Shown piece by piece: positions 20,301 through 26,342 of a stretch of 64,000 bases of DNA. Positions within the stretch are counted from its first letter, which is position 1. Each line of letters opens with the position of its first letter. The notes beneath the pieces were generated by a model, which was not told the origin of the DNA, searched no databases, and was given only the letters and a program-made list of their open reading frames with translations. This DNA is from Nocardioides insulae DSM 17944 (GTDB lineage Bacteria; Actinomycetota; Actinomycetes; Propionibacteriales; Nocardioidaceae): assembly GCF_000422825.1 (NCBI RefSeq), contig NZ_KE383929.1, positions 760,482 to 824,481 on the forward strand, written 5' to 3'. A program made the translations under genes and the position numbers.

Positions 20301-20639
20301 GGTGACGCGCCAGCTGCGACCGGCGAACCGGACGGGGGCCACACCGCGCAGCACGCCGGTACGGCGGTTGAGCGTCAGCCAGCTCGGCTTGCCGGCGGCA
20401 CGGAAGCGCAGCGCGCGCGGGCCGCGGTCACGGTCCTTCGCCTTCGGGCGGACGACGAGCAACTGCCCGGCGCGCACCAGCTGGGTGGCGATCGGCTTGA
20501 GCCGCGGCGCCTTGTTGCGCGCGGCTTCGGCGCTGGGCGAGACCAGCGCCAGCATCGAGACCGCGAGCAGCAGAGCCGTGGACAGGGTGATGAGGGCCGA
20601 GAGTGTGCGTCGAGCGGCCAGGAAAGGCAAAGGGCGCAT
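11328..20639 (-). CDS. Giant secreted multidomain protein (cadherin/Ig repeats, malectin-like modules, beta-propeller)
   Basis: A 3,103-residue exported protein. An N-terminal signal peptide (hydrophobic run about residues 13-35, cleavage after SAEA near 40) is followed by, approximately: two Ig-like (He_PIG) repeats and then alternating cadherin-like and Ig-like repeats with DVNEAP/NVNDAP-type calcium motifs (45-890); a concanavalin/laminin-like region (900-1177); FN3 (1183-1283); two malectin-like modules (1290-1457, 1467-1647); an Ig-like linker; a six-bladed sorbosone-dehydrogenase/NHL-like propeller (1767-2200); two anchor-type (ASH-like) domains each followed by a related roughly 190-residue region (2217-2817); FN3 (2820-2914); and a third malectin-like module to the C terminus. 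No LPXTG signal or C-terminal membrane segment is seen. ATG 20639 is preferred to the GTG at 20654. Probable role: cell-surface or released carbohydrate binding or adhesion; any catalytic activity is unproven. Confidence 0.88.
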   Translation of the reverse strand: MRPLPFLAARRTLSALITLSTALLLAVSMLALVSPSAEAARNKAPRLKPIATQLVRAGQLLVVRPKAKDRDRGPRALRFRAAGKPSWLTLNRRTGVLRGVAPVRFAGRSWRVTLRVTDGRASAKRSFQVRIPANRAPQFAPLSNRNVIEGDRLIVRPSVTDPDRGPQALRYSVSYRRIGSSPVRPTWLRLNAATGQLVGTAPTGAAKDAWVATVSATDGLATARRSFTLRVIEDPKKNHAPTFTGNTFEGISEDTPAGTQVAALKGSDVDRDALTYTILAGNEAGAFALDQKTGRLTVNGALDFESTPSYSLTVDVSDGQASVEGTVSIKIKDVNEAPVIDPIEDISIDEDVAMDPITLTATDEDGDDVTFAKPSLPVGLDWDADTATISGTPKVPGSTDVTVTAQDGDGLADTETFTLTVRNINDDPVFVVGKPLTVEQNAKPGTEIGQLAATDEDGDVRTFSSTSDEFRVAADGVVTVGNANLTAATGEFHVPVSVTDGNGGTANETLTITISNDVDDPPVITNQRFEIAETTAPGTSIDTVEASDPDGDAISYAITGGNDKGLFAIDGRSGDLTVTGDLDFETDPTHELTVTVTAGTASAEATVTVNVTDVNEAPSIVEIDAQEATEDEAIEPIAVEVTDPDQGDTATVTVTGLPAGLTYADGAITGTATVPGEYAVTVTATDAKGLADSATFTLTVANVNDAPVITPVDDATATEDEAIAPITITATDVDGDEVSIDVSTLPTGLSWDAETATISGTPTEDGVFEVTVTANDGNGGTATDTFTITVDGVNDAPVITSIDPTSVEGTVGEPLEQTVTVVAVDEDGDALTLSATDLPDGLSATDNADGTLTIAGTPTTAGDVTASILATDPSDASDTADLAFSIAEEVTDCAPISTLTCAEIPVDLPYSLSFDGTEGGLDDTGFTMVDAPSARGNVAQAPAPATPSNPDVPGYEPGLVATTDGHLELTATKGIAYRKPADSAGTNSQLNTLGVGVSGAEGGYEVETTVVAPTFPGATNGSQQGGIWFGLGEDDYVKASVARISATTNKVQLLTESGAVAFPSDTYELNSAPFPAGQDVKLVLRADDTPGAGGIASLQYSVNGGPLQQLTDAANKVAPTALPIPQAFFDGVALANGEAAAVAGDPVSFAGVYSTKRNAAASENIVVDLENFEVRGLEAPDITAPAAPAGLEASVTDNGVELTWEANSEDDLAGYRVYRSTSANVDTTGAPVSGAEPITDASFTDETVAGGTTYHYVVVAVDESGNASAASAEATATTEALPEVHEKYSFTTTADTAVPTGYTKNNGAAWTDANGLGWVTQESLAGEQHAPLNLTTNTRVRTRVGISDLQNRVIHMQYGDVDGGAGTNGNKTPGAFERALPDGWYEVKVSVGDQMGATAYDSQHSINVEGMPAISRFQAGATQEYLTATVTARVTDGRLTIDAAGGTNTKLNYLEIDSATEPIEPDVHAKVRFSDEASTPPAGYAEDFGQAYGARTGADQGEGLTYGWKAIATDQPVSLVGNGRNRNTGANPPAGVSALQAGLMHMQLPANADGGVKTPGYWEMAVPNGTYQVSVSAGDATSLDSTHWLNIEGQNAIAGFVSTGANGAATHWSAATRTVNVTDGRLTVTPQGGTNTKINWVTLDSVAGATQRPSVLKCTPGNLATAVSPTGGVVCDLNLIGGGVEPGTLADHVRLVDLADGGEVDGNVQTSGGSDTINFSPKAELDPNTLYRLEIGEDVHDVDGRSFLPYATAFTTGVTTGGGGPVAFDRIDTGAAQGKQYTSVTVGPDGNLYAGSITGQIYRFPIEDDGTLGTPAIITTVQDYSRQVGDTYNQGMRTVIGLTFDPASTADDLTLWITDNAPFLGQSNVPDSSGRLAKLTGPNLENYTAVLDGLPRSVKDHETNSIAFGPDGALYFSQGANNAMGAPDGAWGNRDERLLSAAILRLDTAKLPANLPAKGVNIRTGEAGNYNPFAANAPLTIYARGVRNAYDLVWHSNGHLYVPTNGSAAGGNVPAVPDNLPATCANRPEGSYPGPKVAAQNGNPEETDYVFDVKKDRYYGHPNASRCEYVLNNGNPTAGTDKFENSKYPVGTQADPNYDLAGVYNAGLHASANGALEYKGGAFGGALNGKLLYLRYSSGSDVVSFDAAPDGTLSKQTFGLTGTTNMQAPLDIAEDYRTGNLYVTEMTQDGSHSAIRVLKPQGGGGGPVSQATDRLVFSGPVNATSETLDAVITNAGVEDLVVTGASLSGGDAGQFSQPSAPSYPVTVPAGESTTIPVAFKPTSVGVKGAALSVATDAGTKTVRLRGLAMAGYEGGNEPSLQRIMDTYEIPINVGDPNPNDSGMPNTQGMIGDEVPAQLFQKALFDTPISITPLAMFGPRTDDVHVGWHEAGSANGVHRQYTIPAEDLQGLMIDTDGETTNIDPGEETAFGIYSEWPAFAGRRAYTEDKLNTWDSSLPHHVRVYPYKKADGTTVPNSYVLATEEIPGSFDSQDIVLLVQNVKPYLPDAGKAVLKVANPDPTPFADQIAFSRIQTQADAQQRVADTGVVRISNTGTEPMQVTGLSLTDTFALDNPPALPFTLAPGASKDVTIRFTATATKVHNGTLTVQSNAGNGSQTIRLGGLWQSLSENNQEPSVVQIARAFGMGTDIPTNLNSDGHVEAVGDEVLSPYWFRRDTTKPVTVRQLSGYHTYPNGATISRFDKGSGSKQSITNMNNLWAQSLLPPKSGSTTAPASGTFTPGATAFGFDVDNEKSDPALNSHTADLANGCVEPCGHHVRIFQVEDRDGVAVPGSYLLMMDYSGINYDYNDNTYLISNIKPEKLRMPQGLGASAGDGEVTLSWSATGEEGVSYRVWRDTDPDVPADDAHRVSGPNALTGTTFTDTGVTNGTTYYYVVRAVIPGSANSDSTPAIAVTPNDADAFAQKVNFQNAAAPVPTGYLRDFGQAFGPRTAADQGTGLSYGWIQEDGVQPLDLSVGGTTGPGNGRDRNAQSDQRLDTLMHMQAEDVPNFNGTAENGRWEIAIPNGTYAVTVAAGDPAANSDPESHTLNVEGTPAIEDFVPSGAAGSASHHKTATVSVTVSDGRLTIDALGGTNTKIDYVDIAATN

Positions 20640-20777
20640 GGATCCATTTCCCACGAGGTCGTTGGAGGGACCCGCGCACGCCTGACCACCCCGAAGTAAG
20701 CCGTGTGCCCCGTCGTCCCCACTGAGCAGCGTTTACTTTCCGCGATCCCGCAGCCCTTCGAACACGTTTCAACTACG

Positions 20778-20797
20778 CATACCGGAAATTGGGTATG
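20778..20797. promoter_or_regulatory. Inverted repeat in the AT-richer upstream region of the giant gene
   Basis: CATACC and GGTATG are perfect 6-bp inverted arms separated by 8 bases, about 140 bases upstream of the giant gene's start, within the only AT-richer stretch of the 20640-20846 gap. It may be a regulator binding site or part of the promoter; no confident -35/-10 pair was assigned. Confidence 0.35.
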
Positions 20798-20846
20798 TAA
20801 GCCCGAAATTCCTCCTTGGACAGCCGGTTCGAGGTATAAGCAGTCC

Positions 20847-21400
20847 TCACCGCTCGCGGAAGAGCGCGCTCACGGCGGGTGCGACATCCCGCTGCCCACC
20901 TATCAGGCGGAGTTCGCCGCGACCCGCGCGAGCCAGGGCCCGGCCGAGGTCGACGTCCTTCTCCCCACCCGTGTCGAGCAGCACATCGAGGCGGGGAAGC
21001 ACCGCCGCCGCCCTTCGCGGGTCGGGCCCGGCGTTGTGCACGCAGTCCGAGAGGAGCAGCACTCGCGACTCGCGCTCATCGCGTCGGTTCAGTTGCGCCT
21101 TCGCCAACTCCAGCGGGAAGGCCACGTTGGTCAGCCCGCGCGCCGGGATCCGGATCAGCCGGTCGAGCAGGTCGAGCGGCCCGACTTGAGGTCGAAGGTT
21201 TGCAGCAGTGCCGCGTCCGACCAGAAGGCGATGACGGCGACGCGCTCACGGGCCAGTTCTGCGGCCAGTGCGCCGACGGTGGCGGCTGCCATACGCCGGC
21301 GTTCCCCTTTAGCCGAACCCGAGACGTCCACGCAGACGACGACCGAACGGACCGCCCGCACCCGGTCACGGACGACGATCTCGGCCGCCCCCGGCAACGG
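20847..21400 (-). pseudogene. Truncated, frameshifted VWA-domain protein remnant
   Basis: The minus strand reads as the C-terminal part of a VWA (MoxR-associated, CoxE/BatA-like) protein. The first frame gives VVVCVDVSGS, a MIDAS-type DxSxS segment, and ends at a stop near 21181 after LQTFDLKSG. The next frame continues the same family with LLDRLIRIPARGLTNVAFPLE, LLSDCVHNAGPDP and LDVLLDTGGEKDVDLGRAL, ending at 20847. The switch, near 21180-21195, is a one-base frameshift. The 5' part of the gene is missing and abuts the truncated SDR gene. Not functional as written unless the shift is a sequencing error; even then the N terminus is gone. Confidence 0.85.
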
Positions 21401-21926
21401 TTGTGTAGCCCAGCCCGCCCGGTGACTCGCCGCCGATCCCGGCGAGGCCGGCGGTGGAGCTGGTGAGCACGATGGCGCCACCCCTGCCGTGACCGAGCAG
21501 CGACTCCTTGGCCACCTCAACCGTGTGGTACACGCCGGTCAGATTGACCTCGACGACGTCGAACCAGGCCTGCGGATCGTTCTCGGCACCCGGCAAGGTC
21601 ATCGGTGCGATGCCGGCGTTGGCCAGCACGATGTCGACGGCGCCCAACTCGGCCACCCCGGCATCGAAGGCCGCCTGGAGCGCTGCGCGGTCACGGACGT
21701 CGGCCTGGGCGACGTGGATCCTCCGGTCCAGCTCCTCGACGTCCTGCGCGGTCTGCGCCAAGTCGTCCGGGGTTGCCATCGGGTAGGCGACTGTATCGAT
21801 CTGGCGGCAGATGTCGACCGCGATGATGTCGGCGCCCTCCTCCGCGAGCCGCGCCGCGTGGCTGCGCCCCTGCCCGCGCGCGGCACCGGTGATGAAAGCG
21901 ACCTTGCCCTCGAGTGTCCCAGCCAT
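21366..21926 (-). pseudogene. Truncated short-chain dehydrogenase/reductase (mycofactocin-type SDR)
   Basis: The ATG at 21926 has a strong GGCGGAGGAC site and begins a normal SDR: FITGAARGQGRSHAARLAEEG cofactor site, VDICRQ, an LANAGI block and the catalytic serine in LTSSTAGL. Homology stops at GGLGYT, just where the YxxxK catalytic lysine should follow. The last 11 codons (TVAGGGRDRRP) are out-of-frame sequence from the adjoining VWA gene, and about 90 C-terminal residues are missing. The fine-tuned N terminus resembles the NAD-dependent SDRs linked to mycofactocin. With the lysine and C terminus lost, enzyme activity is unlikely. Confidence 0.85.
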
Positions 21927-22127
21927 GTCCTCCGCCTCTCGTGACGATGTGTGACCGCCACCACTCCACACTCGGACGGGACCCTCGGTAAAGAGGCGAG
22001 ACCAGCGCACCAGCCAGGTCCGCCCCCTCCGGTACGGCGGGCCGCGGCGATCGCACCGGATCGTCGGGGCGCGGCTCATAGGATGTGGCAGGCAGGCCCG
22101 ATTCCCCAGACGACAAGGAACCGATTG

Positions 22128-22565
22128 ATGATCAGCACGATCGTGACCGGCGTGGATGGCACCGACACCGCCCGGGAGGCCGCCCGGACAGCGGCCCGAC
22201 TGGCCCAGACGCATGGTGCGGCACTGCACCTCCTGTCCGCCTTCGGACCGGTGGATGTCAAGCGGGTCAACACCGAAGGCGTGAAGGTGGCCATCGACTT
22301 CAAGCAGCCGGCGGAGCAGACCGCGAGCGAGGAGACCGCGCTGTTGCGCTCCGAGTTCCCGGACCTGGAGATCACCGGGGGCGCTGCCGAGGGTAAGCCG
22401 GCGGACGCCCTCGTCGACGCCGCCGAACAACTCGGCGCCGACCTGATCGTGGTCGGAAACAAGCGAGTGCAGGGCCTGGCCCGCATCCTCGGCAGCATCG
22501 CCGCCGACGTCGCCCGCCATGCGCCGTGCGATGTCTACATCGCGCACACCCACCAGCGCAGCTGA
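22128..22565 (+). CDS. Universal stress protein (UspA family)
   Basis: A 145-residue single UspA domain. It begins with the beta strand STIVTGVDGTDTA and carries the ATP-binding signature near the C terminus (VVGNKRVQGLARILGSIAADVARHAPCDV), matching the G-x2-G-x9-G(S/T) pattern with small deviations. ATG 22128 was chosen with AAGGAA upstream; a TTG one codon earlier is possible. It is divergent from the SDR remnant and followed by a strong terminator, so it is monocistronic. Confidence 0.92.
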   Translation: MISTIVTGVDGTDTAREAARTAARLAQTHGAALHLLSAFGPVDVKRVNTEGVKVAIDFKQPAEQTASEETALLRSEFPDLEITGGAAEGKPADALVDAAEQLGADLIVVGNKRVQGLARILGSIAADVARHAPCDVYIAHTHQRS

Positions 22566-22604
22566 GCACCACCCCGCTGAACCCGTCAGCGCTGACCCAT
22601 CAGC

Positions 22605-22637
22605 ACGAGGCCCGGACCACGTCGGTCCGGGCCTCGT
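22605..22637 (+). terminator. Intrinsic terminator after the universal stress gene
   Basis: A 14-bp stem (ACGAGGCCCGGACC paired with GGTCCGGGCCTCGT) closes a 5-base loop and is followed by TGGTTGCTG. It starts about 40 bases after the UspA stop codon. Confidence 0.85.
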
Positions 22638-22817
22638 TGGTTGCTGCACCCTGCGACGACGCGATGTCACACGATGGTTGCCGGTCGGTAACAACGCCGC
22701 TATGTTAATCGGAAATCACATCGGTGAGCGACCGGGAGCACGTGCTCTGCCCCCCTCGACAGGCATGCTGTCCTGCCCTCCCGGCTGCCCCGAACCATCT
22801 CGGAAGCGGGTAAGTAA

Positions 22818-24032
22818 ATGAGTAATCTCAGTAGGCGTGGCGTTCTCAGTCTCGGGGCCGCCCTCGGTCTTGTCGGTGCCGCCGGCACCAGCCCGGCCTG
22901 GTCCTGGTCTCCTGCGGGCTCCGTGGCCGGCTCCGGCCAGATGAGCGACCCGCAGTGGGTCTGGGACGACGAGATCGACCGCCTGATGGCCTCCTACCTG
23001 GAGTCCGGCCAGGTGCCGGGCATCAACGCGGCGATGAAGTCGTGGACAGACAACGGCTCGGCGATCCCGTCAGCCTTCCCGGCCGAGCTCCGCACCTATC
23101 TGCAGCGCAGCACCAAGCTCCCGACATGGGCGGACCCTGAGAAGCTGCGCCTCGCCGCCGACTTCAACCGGCGCAAGGACACCTACCTGTTCATGCTCTA
23201 CGGCCTGGGCAGCGGGATCATGAGCACGGTCATCCCGCGCGAGGCCAAGTCGGTCTACTGGTCGGCCGGCGGCGCCGACATGAAGGACCGCGCGGCCAAG
23301 ACCTTCACCTTCGGCTACGACCTGGCGGACCTGAACGCCTTCGACCCGGACGGCCAGTTCCTGGTCACGGCCAACAAGACGCGCATGGTGCACGCCGCCG
23401 TACGACACCTGCTCCCGCAATCGCCGTACTGGAAGGCCGTCGCGGACGAGAACGACGGCATCCCGATCAGCAACGGCGACATCCTGGTGACCTTCCACAG
23501 CCTCGGCACCTTCGTGCACAAGAAGCTGAAGGACTGGAAGGTCCCGATGACCGCTGCGGAGGAGGATGCCTTCCTGCACCACTGGCAGGTCGCGATCTCA
23601 CAGCTCGGTGTGCAGGACCGGTTCATCCCGAAGACCTGGGCGGACGCGCACGCCCAGTCCGCACAGGTGCTCACGCCGATCCTCGCGCACACACCCGAGG
23701 GCGAGGATCTGGCCGAGGTGCTGCTCAGCCTGACCGCCGAGCTCGACCTCGGACTGACGCGCGGACTCCTGAACGAGTTCGTCCGCTACATGCTCAGCGA
23801 CGAGATCGGCGACTGGCTGGGCCTGCGCCGCGACTACGCCGCCGCCGCCACGATCCGCACCGTCTGGCCGGCCTACATCGGCTTCCGGGAGGGGACGATC
23901 AAGGTGGCGCCGGTCGGGTGGCGCACCTTCGACCAGCTCCTGCGGGCGATCGCGATGATGTTCCTCAACGAGGGATCCTCGACGCAGTCGACCGCGATCA
24001 CGATCCCAACAGGCAACCGGGCCGGCATCTGA
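22818..24032 (+). CDS. lcp: Latex-clearing-protein-like rubber oxygenase (Lcp, DUF2236), Tat-exported
   Basis: Predicted extracellular b-type cytochrome that cleaves poly(cis-1,4-isoprene) oxidatively. The 404-residue length matches known Lcp proteins. The N terminus has a Tat signal (LSRRGVLSLGAALGL). In the Streptomyces K30 enzyme the conserved heme-pocket residues are R164, K167, T168 and axial H198; here R158, K161, T162 and H192 fall at exactly the same spacing, in DRAAKTFTF and MVHAAVRHLL. The later Lcp blocks VTFHSLGTFVHKKL, FLNEFVRYMLSDEIGDWLGL and the ending AITIPTGNR are also present. The start follows GGAAGCGGG. A divergently ended tandem-TetR gene lies next door, as TetR regulators do beside other lcp genes. 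oxiA/oxiB-like genes are not adjacent. Confidence 0.88.
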   Translation: MSNLSRRGVLSLGAALGLVGAAGTSPAWSWSPAGSVAGSGQMSDPQWVWDDEIDRLMASYLESGQVPGINAAMKSWTDNGSAIPSAFPAELRTYLQRSTKLPTWADPEKLRLAADFNRRKDTYLFMLYGLGSGIMSTVIPREAKSVYWSAGGADMKDRAAKTFTFGYDLADLNAFDPDGQFLVTANKTRMVHAAVRHLLPQSPYWKAVADENDGIPISNGDILVTFHSLGTFVHKKLKDWKVPMTAAEEDAFLHHWQVAISQLGVQDRFIPKTWADAHAQSAQVLTPILAHTPEGEDLAEVLLSLTAELDLGLTRGLLNEFVRYMLSDEIGDWLGLRRDYAAAATIRTVWPAYIGFREGTIKVAPVGWRTFDQLLRAIAMMFLNEGSSTQSTAITIPTGNRAGI

Positions 24033-24057
24033 CCCGACGCTCGCCGGCGTCTCCGGA

Positions 24058-25224
24058 TCATTCCGGTGCATCCACCCCGAGCGCGCTCAACACCAGCCGG
24101 GTGACGGCGTCGCGGTTGCGCTGGGTGTTGTCCCACCGCAGCCGTCGCCCGGCCTCCACCACCACCCCGAAGCCCGCATGCACCAGCACGCGGGCCGCCC
24201 GGGCATCCAGCTCCGGCCGGGCCGAGCGCAACTGCTGGGCCCACACCGTGATGTGCTCGCGCTGGGCCAGCAGCAGCGGGCGCTGCACGTCGACCGGAAG
24301 ACCGACCAGTTCGGCCTCCGCGACACTGGTCAGAGCGGTGTGCTCGAAGCTGAAGGCGACATACACCGCGGCCAGCGAGCGGACCGCCGCCTCGGCCTCC
24401 TCGACCCCGTCCAGTGATCGGTCCACCGCCTGGTTGAGGAGGGCGACGGCTTGCAGACAGGCCGCAGTGAGGATGTCGCCCTTGCCCGGGTAGTGGCGAT
24501 AGATGGCCGACGGGGCCAGCCCCACCGCCTCGGCGATCCTGCCCATCGTGACCGTGGCGAAGCCGTCCCGGTGGAACAGGGGTACGGCGGCGGCGAGGAT
24601 CTCGCCGCGACGCGTGCGCGGGGGCGGCTGGGCCGGCAGATCCACCGCCCGACCACCCAACGCTTCGCTCGGATCGGTCGACGCGACCCGACGAGCCGCG
24701 TCGAGCAGCAGTCCTTCGACCCGTCGCTGCGCGATCGAGGTGCGGTGCCGGGTGATCGAGCCGATCGCGCCCAGCGCCGCGGCTGCCCGCAGGTCCGCAT
24801 CCGGCCATGGATGCTCGCGTCGTACCGACTCGGTGACCCGTCCGACCACGTCGCCGAACTTGCCCCGGAGCACCTCGCGGTCCGCCCGGTCGAGATAGCG
24901 GGCCTCCCAGCGATACACCCCACCGGTCTCACGGTGGTCGACGGTCACCCTGGTGATCGCAGCCAACCTCCTGGCCAGGTCGGCGTCGGGCGGGAGCCCG
25001 TCGAGGGCCTCGAGCAGCCGGTCGACCATGTTGTTCGCACACTGCGCGAACAGGGCGTACTTGTTCGGGAAGTGGCGGTACACCGCCGCAGCGGTGATAC
25101 CCACCCGCGCTCCGATCTCCTCCATCGAGGCGCCGTGATAGCCGCGCTCGTTGAAGACCCGGCCCGCGGCGTCGGCGATCAACTGCTTGCGGTTGCGCGG
25201 TCGGGTGGCCGGTTCAGCGCTCAC
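24058..25224 (-). CDS. Tandem-domain TetR-family regulator
   Basis: A 388-residue regulator with two complete TetR DNA-binding domains. The first has VFNERGYHGASMEEIGARVG and AAAVYRHFPNKYALF (about 22-60); the second, near 208-255, has VPLFHRDGFATVTMGRIAEA and PSAIYRHYPGKGDIL. Each is followed by a helical ligand-binding region, so the chain probably mimics a fused dimer. GTG start at 25224. It is convergent with the lcp gene (25 bases between the ends) and is the best local candidate for its regulator, though a role in lipid or isoprenoid-derived acid metabolism elsewhere is equally possible. Confidence 0.9.
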   Translation of the reverse strand: MSAEPATRPRNRKQLIADAAGRVFNERGYHGASMEEIGARVGITAAAVYRHFPNKYALFAQCANNMVDRLLEALDGLPPDADLARRLAAITRVTVDHRETGGVYRWEARYLDRADREVLRGKFGDVVGRVTESVRREHPWPDADLRAAAALGAIGSITRHRTSIAQRRVEGLLLDAARRVASTDPSEALGGRAVDLPAQPPPRTRRGEILAAAVPLFHRDGFATVTMGRIAEAVGLAPSAIYRHYPGKGDILTAACLQAVALLNQAVDRSLDGVEEAEAAVRSLAAVYVAFSFEHTALTSVAEAELVGLPVDVQRPLLLAQREHITVWAQQLRSARPELDARAARVLVHAGFGVVVEAGRRLRWDNTQRNRDAVTRLVLSALGVDAPE

Positions 25225-25414
25225 CGTGCCACCGGACGTGAGGCGTGAACGGACCGGACATGGCGCAAGTCAACCACCTGCCGGGCGACGGCCACGAGGC
25301 GTCCTAGGACTCGACGACCGGGATGCTCAGGCCCATCCGGCCCTCTGCCGGAGGGCCCTTCGACACGAGCGCACCTACACGGCTGATCCGCCGTCGCTCA
25401 CTCGCTCGAGAAAC

Positions 25415-25452
25415 ACAACAGCGGGCCTACGTAAACGTAGGCCCGCTGTTGT
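25415..25452 (-). terminator. Terminator of initiator tRNA copy 1
   Basis: A perfect 17-bp stem with loop TAAA, followed on the minus strand by GTTTCTCGAG, 22 bases after the tRNA 3' end. A smaller hairpin (GATGTC-cacc-GACATC, 25454-25469) lies between it and the tRNA. Confidence 0.9.
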
Positions 25453-25473
25453 CGATGTCCACCGACATCACAT

Positions 25474-25550
25474 TGGTAGCGGGGGCAGGATTTGAACCTG
25501 CGACCTCTGGGTTATGAGCCCAGCGAGCTACCGAGCTGCTCCACCCCGCG
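25474..25550 (-). tRNA. Initiator tRNA-fMet (CAT), copy 1
   Basis: A 77-base tRNA including an encoded CCA (25474-25476), with anticodon CAT at 25514-25516. Initiator hallmarks are three consecutive G:C pairs at the base of the anticodon stem (CTGGG/CCCAG) and an unpaired C1-U72 at the end of the acceptor stem. The tRNA is identical in sequence to copy 2 at 49044-49120. A TAGTGT element at 25568-25563 sits where a -10 box would be expected; the -35 is poor. Confidence 0.97.
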
Positions 25551-25644
25551 TCGCTGAACAGGACACTACGCCATCCACCGGAGCCCACAGAATCGGGGGT
25601 GGTCGCAGGGTTGTCTCGGCGCTGCGGCGACCCAGAATCGGAAC

Positions 25645-26151
25645 ATGGCCACCCTCACTGCCATCCACGGAGACATCACTGCGCAGAGCGTCGATGCGGT
25701 GGTCAATGCCGCCAACAACGCGATGAGGGGCGGTGGGGGTGTGGACGGTGCGATCCATCGCGCCGGCGGGCCCGACGTACTCGCCGACTGCATCGCCCGA
25801 TTCCCCGACGGGCTCGCCACCGGCGACGCCGGCTGGACGGTCGCGGGCAACCTCCCCGCCAGGTGGGTGATCCACACCGTGGGCCCCAACCATGCCGCGG
25901 GTCAGCGCGACCGGAGCCTGCTGATCTCGTGCTACCGACGCTGCCTCGAGGTGGCGGACGAACTCGGCGTGCGGAGCATGGCGTTCCCCCTCATCAGCGC
26001 GGGCGTGTACGGCTGGCCCAAGGACGACGCCATCGCAGCGGCGGTGGACACCCTGGCCTCATCCCCCACCGACGTCAGCGAGGTCCGATTGGTCGCTTTC
26101 GACCGTGCGACCCACGCGCTCCTCATCACCGCGGTCGAGGGTGCCGACTGA
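25645..26151 (+). CDS. Macro-domain protein (O-acetyl-ADP-ribose deacetylase type)
   Basis: A single macro domain of 168 residues, predicted to hydrolyse ADP-ribose derivatives. Key segments are the N-terminal IHGDIT, VVNAANNAMRGGGGVDGAIHRAGG (ADP-ribose pocket with catalytic-loop asparagine and aspartate) and FPLISAGVYGWP, all typical of the YmdB/MacroD class. It stands alone, divergent from the initiator tRNA. The bases 26152-26342 that follow show no gene. Confidence 0.92.
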   Translation: MATLTAIHGDITAQSVDAVVNAANNAMRGGGGVDGAIHRAGGPDVLADCIARFPDGLATGDAGWTVAGNLPARWVIHTVGPNHAAGQRDRSLLISCYRRCLEVADELGVRSMAFPLISAGVYGWPKDDAIAAAVDTLASSPTDVSEVRLVAFDRATHALLITAVEGAD

Positions 26152-26342
26152 ATCACACCGACACGCCCCACTCACCGATCATCACCGACCGAGCCGCACC
26201 CGACCGCCGGCCCAGCTGAGTCACCCGGCGCCGCCGTCCTCCCCCTTCCCTTGGGCCACTCCTGCACGGCTCCTCGATACCGGCTGCCGGCCGCCACCGT
26301 GGGAAGATGGGCGGCGGTTCGCCCCGTCCTATGGAGGTATCT

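Noticed and set aside
21951..22127. Extended N terminus of the universal stress protein
   Set aside because: The frame is open upstream, but the UspA beta-strand start and the ribosome site fit ATG 22128, and the extension is Pro/Arg-rich with no family match.
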